The notes beneath the pieces were generated by a model. That model saw only the letters and a program-made list of their open reading frames with translations. It was not told where the DNA came from and did not search any database. This document shows positions 14,847 through 25,485 of a stretch of 64,000 bases of DNA, one piece after another (positions within the stretch are counted from its first letter, which is position 1; each line of letters starts with the position of its first letter). Source of the DNA: Chionis minor (lineage: Eukaryota; Chordata; Aves; Charadriiformes; Chionididae); contig VZSF01001145.1 of NCBI GenBank assembly GCA_013398295.1, positions 310,470 through 374,469 of the forward strand. Direction: 5' to 3'. Position numbers and translations under genes: made by a program.

Positions 14847-14992
14847 GTGTTTGTGGTTTGGCCTGGACTGGCCACTGAAATGAATGACAGGTGCTCCTGA
14901 CCTCTCTCCCTTCAGAGAAGGGACAGCACCTCCCTTCAGGGAGAAGAGGAAGCAAGAGAAAGAGACTTATGAGTTTAAAGAAAATTAAACTT

Positions 14993-14998
14993 TTTAAT
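14993..14998 (-). promoter_or_regulatory. Poly(A) signal ATTAAA in the LTR
   Basis: ATTAAA on minus, downstream of the TATA-like box in the sense direction. This fits the R-region polyadenylation signal and supports the orientation. AT-rich context makes a chance match possible. Confidence 0.45.
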
Positions 14999-15253
14999 GA
15001 ATACATTAATACAATAATAAAAAAGAAAATAATGGAATATATGCAAGATATACAAAACCGTATCAAGCTCCCAGGATGACAGTCACATCACTGGCAGGCA
15101 TGGGGAAAGTCCCAGACTGGACTCAGCGACTGATGGGAACTGGATTCTGGATCCAGATTCAGGACTGCATTAATCAGGATCAAAGACAGTTGGACAGAGT
15201 CCTCCTCGGATGCCAGCCATTGAAGAAAGAGAGCTGACCCTTTGATCCCTCAG

Positions 15254-15263
15254 CTTTTATACT
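15254..15263 (-). promoter_or_regulatory. TATA-like box of the 14.85-15.62 kb LTR
   Basis: Reads AGTATAAAAG on the minus strand, about 350 bp inside the LTR from its upstream end at 15617. This is the expected place for the U3 promoter of a minus-strand LTR. Activity is not shown. Confidence 0.55.
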
Positions 15264-15622
15264 GAGCATGAGGCAGACGGGATGGAATACCCTGTTGGTC
15301 AGTTTTGGGTCACCTGTCCTGTCCGCTCCTCCCCACAGGTGCGACACGTCTACACTTTTCCACTTCCAACCCTCCAATGAGGCAAATAACAAAGTTGGTT
15401 GGCCTTGGTTGTTATAGCAATAAGTATAAGCAAGACCCTCTCTGTATATCGTGTGTTGGCATAAATTATAAAAAATTGGGTCTTATCGCTCTGGGAGCAA
15501 ACAGCTTCTGAACAATATGTTGTTAATTTCAGAGAGTTCAGTTAGTTAGCACAGGCTTAGCTGAAAAGTAAAATTACTGAACAGAAAATTAGTTCTGTTT
15601 TGCCTCAAACCAGGACAGTGTT

Positions 15623-17311
15623 GTGCACGTCTTTCCAAGTGGAATGCTCAGGGTGTTTCTGTTTGGACTGGTACATAAAGCCCTCAACCAGCTTTTTGGG
15701 ATGTGAGATTGGCAGAGATATGTATGCCTTCACAAAAGGCTGTCACTGAGCTGACACATACCTTCTCTAGTGTTCGGTGTTCCCAAATAGAAGCTGGAGT
15801 AGAAAGAACCACCAATCTCCTCTCTGTGAAAGTCCTTTGGATGATACGAGTCTACACTTCATTTATTTAGCAAACTAGAATTTTTTATTTGTTTCTTTTT
15901 GCTTTCAGCTCCTTAAGCCCTTGTTTCAGCTGAAATGTATTGGTAAATTCCAGTTAAAAAAGGCCTCCCTTTTTTATGAGAAGCTTTCTGAATCATCATA
16001 CGCCATTGCTCAGCATTATGTTGATCCATTACTGAGCGCAGCTTGGAGGTCCCTAAAAAACTGGGTGCCAGAGCCTCTAACAGTAGAGCAGAGGCAGAAT
16101 CATGACCTTATGGGAGTTTTTTTAAAAACTTTTTCCCCAAAATTCTAATAATGGCCATTGTTAAAGAAAGGATACTGTGCTACATGAATCTTTAGTTTGT
16201 CTTGGTGCAGTTTGCTAAACTTCTTTTTTACCTACTGGTTGAAATTGTATTTACTTTGGCAGGATTTTTCAATCTGCTCAGACACACTTCGTGTTGCCCC
16301 CAAAGACCTGGTCATATTTCTGTCTTTTCTGGGAAGCTATGGAATTTTGACTCAGTTCATTTTTAGAGGGCTCCAACAATTGTTTAGGTCTTGTTTTAAT
16401 TATTTTCTGGCTATTGCTGAGTTTTGTGAGTACCTCCGTTGTTTGTTCCAGTTTGATTGCAGATATCAGCTCAACCTTTCTCTCCTGGGAAACTTGATTC
16501 CTCCACTGATATTTTCCTGTCCTGTAGCCCATATTTTTGGTGTGCAAGATTGTTTCCACTGGAAGGAGAAAATGGTGACAAGAATTTCTTGAATGCCATC
16601 GTGTTTGCTTATGGACAATGTTCAAAAAACTGCAGCAATGACCTAGGAATCAGTGTCCTTGCTCATAATGCCATTTTTCTTTCCCAGTAATTCTACCTCT
16701 TTTCAGTGTTTTTATTTTATGGATGCTCTTTCTGTTGTTGTTTTCTACCTGCCACTGGTTGCTTCTGTCACTTATTCGAGACATACAGGTCTATCAAGGC
16801 ATAAGCAGGGTTTATTGTGTGTCTTAAGTTCCCAGCCAAACCACCAAAGACAGCTTAATTGATAGATCAGCCATGTCATGTAGATTAGTTATGAACAGTA
16901 ACTTCTGCTGTTAAAAAAAAGAGTATTTTTTCCCACTCTCATTTAACCTTATAAAAAGGTTGCTACCAGGTCCACCACTTTCAGAGAGGTTTTGAAATGT
17001 CCATATACAAAACATACTACCCTTTGAAGCATTGAATCTTCCAGGAGAGCAATGAGAGAGACTTGTACTCTATCCTAAGTCTTCATCCAGACTCACTGGG
17101 TGAATGATAGTCTCTTATGATTAATATGCCTTATTTTCCCATTCTGAGGTATTGAGACAGCAGTAATAAATTACTAGTTAGTCATAAAGCTATAGATATT
17201 AGTATCTATGAAGTGTATTTGGGCCCTTCACTGGAGTCAATATAGAAATTCAAAACTAAATTAATTAATCAGAATGGTCACAGGCATACTTTGCAGGTTG
17301 CAAGCAGATTC
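15623..17311. other. Unique DNA between the two solo LTRs
   Basis: No recognisable retroviral internal region: no primer-binding site, gag or pol-like frame. The overlapping 131-codon plus and 115-codon minus frames near 16.2-16.6 kb have no family signature. The two flanking LTRs therefore are not the ends of one provirus. Confidence 0.6.
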
Positions 17312-17316
17312 CCATC

Positions 17317-17676
17317 TGTCGTGGTTTGGCCTCAGCTGGCACAAAGAACCACGCGGCCGCTCACCCAAACCTCGCAACAGCGAGGGAAAATTGGAATAAA
17401 AAGGCAAAAACTCGTGGGTTGAGATAAAAAGCAATTTAACAGAACAAAAAAAAAAGAAAAAAAATTCACAAAACAACAATAGTACTGACAGAGGAATGTA
17501 TAAATAGGGGTACCGTACCGACGCGCACCGACCGGACCCGGACCGTCCCCGCCCGCTCCCAAACTGGGAACTCCCCTCCCCGGCCAGCTCCCCCTAAATA
17601 CTGGGAATGGCGTCACGTGGTGTGGAATACCTGTGCTGTGCCAGATATTAACCCTGTCCCTGCCGGAACCAGGACA
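17317..17676 (-). mobile_element. Solo LTR of a second ERVL-like family
   Basis: A 360-bp LTR with ends TGTCGTGGTTTGG and ACCAGGACA (imperfect inverted ends TGTCGTGG/TGTCCTGG). A perfect 5-bp duplication, CCATC, flanks it at 17312-17316 and 17677-17681. The sense strand is minus: the text CCCACGAGTTTTTGCC near the R/U5 part, a TATA-like element near 17594-17603 and a degenerate ATTAAA near 17433 are ordered correctly only on that strand. It closely resembles a very common neoavian LTR family but is shorter than the copies I remember, so parts may be deleted. No internal viral genes are attached. It shares its terminal wording with the LTR at 14.85 kb, so the two families are related. Confidence 0.9.
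17594..17603 (-). promoter_or_regulatory. Degenerate TATA box of the 17.3 kb LTR
   Basis: CAGTATTTAG on minus, where the family usually has CAGTATATAA. On its upstream side are an E-box CACGTG (17614-17619) and the conserved GGTATTCCACACC word. A mutated TATA suggests a weak or dead promoter. Confidence 0.45.
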
Positions 17677-17681
17677 CCATC

Positions 17682-20600
17682 TTTTTCTTTTTTTCTTTCA
17701 TTTTCTTTGAACTGGAGGAGACACTGCAGACTTCAGAGGTGACCTCTTCTTTCTGAACCTTCAAATCTTTCCCCGATAAGCTTGTGGAAAACCAGTTCTG
17801 CAGTGTTGCTTCACGTGGAAGAAGTATACCAGAGAGTCAGACTTGAGAGACTGACCTTTGCATGCCTTTCCCCTCCATATTTAAAATTTTTTCTCTGTTC
17901 TAGATGTGTAGGATAATTATGTAGCTATCAAAAAGGAAGGTGTTAAGAAAATTTAGCTAGGCAAAAGGTGAACAACAATGTGATTAAAAGCACAACTGGA
18001 GGAGTTTAGAAATTTGGAGTTACACTTTTAGTGAAAATGTGAGCGTATATTCTTGAGGTAGGAAAACCAGTGGGTGTTCCCTCAGTAGTATTTTCTCATG
18101 TGTCAATAAGGATAAAAATAAATAAATATATTGCTATTTTTCTAATGGCAACAAGAATTAAAGTTTCCACCCCGGTGCTGACCTGAGGGTTTGGACAGCT
18201 GAATGCTGATCCTTTGCCACCAGAAATTTTCCAGAAAAGATGTGGTGTAACTTCCCACCAGGTCAGTGCTTGCTCCGCTCACACAGCCAAGTCCTTGCTG
18301 CTGAGCTGTTCATCTGTTGGCACCAACGCGCACTCCCCTCCATGCTATGTCTCTGGGGCCAGCAAGGCCTGGGCTGTGGCTGCAACAGCAACTCCTGGCT
18401 ACCCCTGCCCCTTGGCCCCAAATAGGCCCTTCATCACTACAGCTGATATTTTTTCTGCTTTAACCTGGCAGGCTCTTCTCCTGATGAATCTCCTCTCTTG
18501 ACCCTTGTTCTCTCCTTGCTTGGTCTGAACAGGCGTTGTTTTGCTCAGCTAATGAATGATGGAGGATGGTGTTTTGCCTCCAGCGCACTAATAGCTCTGG
18601 TTCCACCCTTCTTGAGGCTCTAAACTTCCCCTCTAAGCCCTTTCCTCTCTCCTGTGAATGTTTTAGATCTCCTTCCATCTATTTTTTTCTAGATTTTCGG
18701 CTTTATGTGTTTTCCTAGGGTGTTCTTTTCCACTGAACTGTAAACTCTTCTTCACCTTTACCGTTCTCTTTTGCTTGTTCAAGCCAACAAGCACTCACTC
18801 ACCCATCTGTTTTGGGGATGGCTCCGAAACATCTTTCTTTCTCCTCCAGAATTATCTTCTGAAGGAAACTGTCTCTGAACTGACACTGACCTTTTCTCAA
18901 GGGGCCAGGACACATGTTTGAATTTCAGTTGTTTTATTTCTTTTTATTTCAGTGCCGTTTCTTGTGGTACTATCTCCCAAAACACCGACAAGTTTTTCTA
19001 AACTGTCTTCCCTAATTGTTCTCAGATATAAATTACGCATCCTAAAAATTGCAAGTCATTAGTAATTGAAGGAACTTTCAGCGTGTAAGAAATGGTGTTT
19101 AAATGCTGAGAGCAATCTGGCAGAACATTTCTGCCCTACCTTTCCAAATGTTACAAGATATTCTTGGCTTATTGCGTATTATATAACAGAGCCTTTAAAC
19201 ACAGATTATCTTTAGAAAGAAAGTCAGTGATTATTGTCAAACTGCAGTGATGAATTAGCTGAAGCTGATGAGATGTGTTTGCAAAAGAAACTGACCAAGA
19301 GAAGGGAGAAGTAGCCAGCCTGTTTTGGGAGTAACAATGTTCTTAAAGATAAGTAAATAATACATGCGATCCCATATTTATTGTTCTCTTGGAAAGACTT
19401 TTCTGACTTTAGAATAAACAGAAACTTTGTTCACAGTATGGTTGTCTGCTTTTCATAGGGCTAACTAAGGACTTCTGCCTGTCAGTATAGCAAAGCAATT
19501 GGCCAAAACTGGGGCCACAGCAAGATAAAGTATCTTCGGTTTTCTGTTGGAAGTCCTGCCATACAAGCAATTTCTGACTGATGGAGTCAGTGTAACTCAT
19601 GGTTTTTTCTAGAACTCTTACTGGCATCTGGAGAAGACCAATATTGGGAGCACAGTTAAAGCAGCAAATTTTATTATGCCTTGGTTTGCTCAGGCATTTT
19701 AAATAGATGTTGCTTCTGAGCAGTAAGAGTTTAATCTTCAAAAAGAATAAAAGAATATGTCTTCGATGAACAATGTCACGCTCCTTGTATGGATATTTGT
19801 GCATCCCACTCTTAATTCAAAAAATTATTTTAAAATGGGGAATATTATACCCAATTTCTTACTTGATGTATCATTAGAAGCTTATGATTTCTGGGAGGAG
19901 TAAATTATAAGCTGCTTCTTTTGTTAGTATTTAATAATTTGATCTTTTATGACTATTCAATGTTTATGTTAAATGTGACTCCAGCCAAAACTCCTGTTCC
20001 TGCTGGTGAGATTTTGTCCTTTTTGTAGCTAGCAGCTTGCCAAAGAATGTGGTGGATTCTCCTTGCTTATAGTCTTTAAATCAGACTGAATGTCTTTCCG
20101 AGAAAGATGCCCTGAGTCAACCGCAACTTATTGGAACTGATTTAGGAATTGCTGGGCAACCTCGTCTGGGCTATGCTCTGCAGATGTCAGAGAAGGTGAC
20201 TGCAAAGTTTCCGTAAGATCTTAAAATCTACAAATACATGGCTGATCTTTGAAATATCAGGGTCTTAAAAAAGTTTTTCTTTTTTTCGTCAGGGAGCTTT
20301 TAGGATCTTTGATGTGCTAATGATCAGAGTAGTCTGGCTAGATGATAAATCTCAGATGAAAGAAGTAGATGGTGAGTTAAGACTTCTTTCTCACCTCTGC
20401 CTGGGAGCTATGGCACATCTTAGTAACTTCCTTAATAAACAGTATGTGTGTTCATGGGATTGGCATGATTTTAATTACAGCTCAGCAGGAAACCGTTTTC
20501 CTATTTTACGAAAACTCTCTTGATTTTTCAGAATGCTTCACGGAGTTGAAATCTTACCAGCTTTTCACCCCTTCTAGCTTAAAGCCCAGTGTTTCAGGCT

Positions 20601-23600
20601 CTGGGACTATAATGCCATGTCCTTGTTTCAGGTCAGACGGAGCAGGAGACTGATCTTTTGTCTTCCAAATCTTTCTAAAAGACTTGGGCTGGGGACTATG
20701 GACTATTCCCCAGCAAAAGTCCATCTCCTTCTCCTTTTGAATAGCAGCTCTATCCTAGACCTTGAAAATTTACGTGGGGAAACTGCACAGTGTTTTCTGG
20801 TGAAATTGTCACTTCTAACAATTTGATCTTTCTTGACAAACACCTGCATCTGCAAATAGTAAAATATTTTGTCAGAAAATTCATGACCAAGTCTACTAGG
20901 TCATGATTTTTGATCACAAAAAAGCTACACTCTGATACAGAGAGACATCACTTAGAGCTGTGACATTTTAAGAATCTCAGAAGTTTTGTGGACCACCAGA
21001 GATAATAAATCATAGTAACTGTGAAGGCCAAGATGAAAACACTATCCAACAGAATACATTTTTTTTCTTCTCTTTTAAGTGTTCAGAATTTATTTGATGA
21101 ATATGTTTACATGCCTTTAAATCAGAATTTTCTGTCAATGCTAGTGTATACATAGGGGAGGGAAAGAGAACAAAACTTTTTATTCTGAAAATCAGATTTA
21201 TTAAGTGTAAACCATATTCTTCCCAGTCTGTCTGAAGCTGGCAGTGCTAAATTTTAACTTTGCAGAAAGTATTTAACATAATGTGTGTAAATATTATGTT
21301 AAAGGTTTCATGTCCTGTTTTGAACAGTGGCAAAAATTTCCTTTCAGCCTTTAGGTTTTCCACTAATTTCTTTCATATTAAATCAGAACAGACTAAAAAA
21401 ACTGCTGATCAGATCTTTACTGAGCTTTATTGTAATGTAGTTTAAGCGGATGCAGACGGCTGGTTTTTCTTTTTCTTTATTTCTTCACTTTTTTCCCTCC
21501 ATGTCTGAAATATTATACAGGAGACTGAAGTTCTCGTGGCGTTAACATGAGAGTCTCAAAATGGGCCAAAAAATAAATATTGTAAAAATATATCATCCAA
21601 ATCAAATACTCTGTGAATAAGGGAAACTGGAGAGGTTACAATTGTGGTTCAAGGTTTTACATGCAAGGTACCTCAAAAGTTGGCTAAATATGTTTCAGAT
21701 GGATGTAAAATGCAGAGAAAACGTGTTAAGTATCTTCCCTGGGTCAGATCTCCAGCCTGGCTCAGATAGCAACCTTGAAGGTCAAGTTCCCATGTGGTTA
21801 CCTGCGGGGTGATAGAAAGGGGCTCAGATCCCCCTTTCCCTTCAAGAACAGCATCCACCTGGTAAAAGGGCAGAGGATCTGCTCTAGCCTAACAGTGCAC
21901 TGACGACACATTTATGCTTATCTACAATCAAAACCCTGAGGGTGCCCAAGAACTATACTGCAGTATGTTGAGCCTTTATGTTTTCTTATACTGGGCAAAA
22001 GCTTTGGTTACTGACTGGTCATGGTGCTTAACTGTATAATTGTCTTAATTATGCTAAATTGCACTGTGTAGTCCCTTAACAATTATGTGGGTTAGGAACA
22101 GTATTACATGACAAAACTGACACTAATGTAATCGTAGCATTGTCTAGCAGAAGCATGAAAGTCAGTAAATACCAGAGTCTGCACAGGTTCCCTGTGAGGA
22201 ACCGCTCTCACCATTGCACGTTCTGGCAGCTGCATGCGACTGTAGCACAGGGAGTGATCATAATATCACTGATGACATAAAAAGTCTTCTCTTATGGGAC
22301 AACTCTACCAAAATGCTTACTTTGAAATATCCACTAAATAGTGAATGTTTGAGCAAACAGTTTTAACCCAGTGGTTTACATCAAAGAGCTAACGTTGGCT
22401 GTCGGAACTTGACTGAAGGATTTTCAGCTGGTTTTGAGTGCAGCTGTGAAATCTCACCATTACTATCACAGAGCTGGTTCAATTCAATAGTCCAGAACAG
22501 TTTTCATGAACAAGTTGTTTTTGTGTGTGGCTCTGGTCAGCCATTTGAGTGTATGGCGTTGCCTGAGAGCCAGGGACACACAGAAAGCCTTGAAAGGAGA
22601 GTCTCAGCAATGAAAATCAGGGAAGAACCTGCACAGAACTTCTGAAGGATAAAATCTCAGAATTGTTTGCAAGTGTCTAGCTTGTGACTCTGCTAAGATC
22701 TGCCAATTGACTCAGGTACAGCAACCCAGTTCCTTTTTCCCCTGTCTGAGGCAACAGAGCTGTCTGGGGCAGCCTCCATTACAGAGAGGCTCTAGCTCTC
22801 AGGAAAGGTGCAATCCCTTTCCCAGAAAAGTCAGCCTCCTACAGTAATTCCAATGTGATAAAGACGTAGCTGTTGAACTATTTGAACAGATAATACTATT
22901 ATCTATTTTAATATGTATAAATTATATTTAATAATTTAAAAAAATAAAGTTACTGTTTAGTAAATTAACAGACAATAATGTATATTGCATTTGTGCAGTA
23001 AGCTGTGAACTCCAGATGTGGATATTCTGCCATCCACTACTTTCCATGGAGTTTATCTGAAACCTGCATTATTTCAGCTCCCGTGACCAGCAAAAAGAGA
23101 GTGGAGGCTGTAGCTCAGATGAGCAACCAGACGTGAGTATGAGCTTCAGGGAACCCTGGATGGCTACAGAACCAAGTGACAGCTTTTGTGCTGTACCATG
23201 TGAAGGCCAAAAAAAGGCTTTATGTGGATTATTTAAATATTTGGCCAGCTTCATCGTGAAATAACATCAGGAATGAACAGAAACTAGCTTGTTCTTACTG
23301 AGTTTTCATATTAGGGTTCTTTAAGGGGTTGTGTAGGATCCCTTGCAGCTAGCAAGCTCATTACATGTCTATTTTTGAAAAGATGGTTATAGGTTATGGG
23401 TATGAAATAGCATAGCCACATCAATGAATCCCATCTTAAATATCAGTGGAGCCTTTATGCTGGTTTTCTTAAAGTGCTGCTAAAATCCAGAACAAGGCCC
23501 TTAAGCTAAGCTCCTTGATTAACTGTCTCTGCCAGTAAAACCATTTGTAGAAGCTAGTATTAATTTATATTATCTCAATGTAATAACAAAATGTGGAGAA

Positions 23601-25375
23601 ATATTTTTTTACTTAACCGTCTATGGAAAAAGCAGTGCATTCCTCTTTTCATATTCTGGGGTAACGTATAAATTAGTTCCTTAGGTATTTATAAGGATAG
23701 CTCGGTGTGTGGGATTTGCTAATAACCCTTCCTGCATTCTAGTTTGGTTTTTCTCTGGTGAAGTGAGGATGCGTAACCGCAGGTAAGCCATCTGGACAGA
23801 TCCCATTCTGTCTGAAGTATTTAACACTCCTGTAAGATTTAAGCATTCCTAGAAAATTTTGGATTCCCTTACAAATTGTGTTTACATTTTTTAGTAGTGT
23901 GAGTGTAGCCAAGATGCACTGTATCTGGAAGAGGTCTCTTAGTCGTCAATTGAATACCTACTATTTCAGTAGTGAAGAGGGAAAAGCCTGGAAAAGCCTA
24001 GAAAAGCAAAAAATTCTCTTTTTTTTGGAGGAAAGAGAGATATTTTCTTAAGACAGCATGCCTTGTTGCATTTGAAGTCATATCTTATAGAATATATGGA
24101 CAAAGTTCAACATGGTGTGGTTTGAGCTTGGCTTCCTTTGGTAAATAAAAGTGTACACTCAGTGAAGGGGCCTTCCTTTCATTTCAAATTCAGACCCAAA
24201 CTCCCTCCAGAGTTTGGGGAATTGTGCTCCCAGGGTTATGACCAATAAGCTGAAAAAGGAGGGAGTTGTATGCAAAGCTCCAGGATCTGAGATTTTGGGT
24301 TAAGGTCATCTCTACCATTTAAAAATCCTTCCATATACAATCCATTCACAACAGACTAACTAAAAATCTATAAAGGCTTATGAAAATGTATTGAAAACTG
24401 AATGTTCTGTTTGTATCTGGGTCTTAGGGTTTTTTTTAAAAAAGATCTGTCCTCCTGAACTCATGTTCAGTAGCGCTTCTGAAAGCAATCAAATAAAACT
24501 TTGCAGTTGAAGAATTGTTTTATCAGCCAAAAAGATCTGTAAAAAAACTTCAGGAATTTTATGGTGAATAAAATATTGGACTGCAAATATTTGCTCTGCT
24601 TTGACCTGGCATTGTTCCTGCTCTGAATCTGACAATTTGTGGGGGGACTACACATTACCGTTTCGAGCTGTGTCTCAGTATTCCTGATCTAGTTTCTTTA
24701 CAGAATATGTTACAGCAGCAATACCCTAAAAAATGTCATTTGATACTTTGGTACAAGCGGAACAGTGTGTCAGCTCTGTTTCTTCACATAATACCTTTGC
24801 TGTGGACACCGGTCTCGGTGTCCACCGAGTGAACACAGTTCATTTAAAGCCAGAAAACTTTTTCTGGTCCCAGCATTACTCATCTTCCACATTTAATATG
24901 TCCATTGGTTGCACACCTGACAATTACTCTTGTCCAAAAAGAAATTTAAAAAAAGATAACTTACTGTTTGAAAAAGTGATTTTCGTTAAAGAATAAATTC
25001 ACACAGTGCGTTATAGCTGTAGCTGGGGAGGGAGTATGGATTAGGAGCATTGCCAAGGTCCCAAACAGTTCTGTCTTAGGCAGCTCCATGCCTTATTTTG
25101 GCTGCAGTTTTATCTATTTGTGTTCCACATTTTGCGTGTCTGCTGCAGGCTACGCTTCCCTCTGGGTTCAGTGCAGCTTCAGAAGGATAGTGGCCTCAAC
25201 ATGTGGGGCAGTTGGTAGTGACAGGCACTTTGCTTTTTTCCTCTGGAAGACACAACCTCTGGCCTGAGAGGAGAGCTGTACAGTCTGAGCAATCTCTTGC
25301 CCTACAACTCTCAAAACTTAATTTTAAGGGATTCATAGATTAATTAATTTGTTTGCAGAAGACATTCCCCTAAGT
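17682..25375. other. Unique non-coding DNA, no gene seen
   Basis: Nearly 7.7 kb without a recognised gene or transposon. The longest frame is 131 codons (19409-19804, minus), with no domain recognised. A GC-rich perfect hairpin lies at 24802-24825 and is reported as a finding. Confidence 0.55.
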
Positions 25376-25485
25376 GAATGGGCTAGATTCGTATCTCACA
25401 CCCATGCAAACCTGGAGTAATGGCTCTCTTCTTGGAAATCACTCTAGTTTATACTGCTGCAATAAACCAGGAGTTGGCTACTGTG
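25376..25485. repeat. Degenerate ancient amniote repeat (L3/CR1-like)
   Basis: Wording such as GGGCTAGATTCGTATCTCAC, AACCTGGAGTAATGGCTC and ATCACTCTAGTTTATACTGC follows the layout of an old, partly self-complementary amniote repeat. That repeat has the text for a non-specific 'GGGCCAGATTCTGATCTCAG...' arm and its reverse. The copy is heavily mutated. The assignment is from memory of the family, not an alignment, and the boundaries are approximate. Confidence 0.42.

Larger units (their letters stand above)
14852..15617 (-). mobile_element. Solo LTR of an ERVL-like endogenous retrovirus
   Basis: A 766-bp LTR starting TGTGGTTTGGCC and ending ACCAGGACA, the TG...CA ends of a retroviral LTR. It is flanked by a perfect 5-bp target-site duplication, GTGTT, at 14847-14851 and 15618-15622. 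Five bases is the usual duplication size for ERVL elements. Promoter and poly(A) landmarks make sense only on minus: a TATA-like box and, further 3', an ATTAAA. No internal retroviral sequence (gag, pol or env) lies next to it, so it is a solo LTR left by recombination between the two LTRs of a provirus. Internal wording such as GATGGAATACCCTGTTGG matches avian LTR families I know. I give no formal family name. Confidence 0.88.

Noticed and set aside
14852..17676. One provirus with two LTRs
   Set aside because: The two LTRs differ in length and sequence, each has its own 5-bp duplication, and no gag, pol or env-like sequence lies between them.
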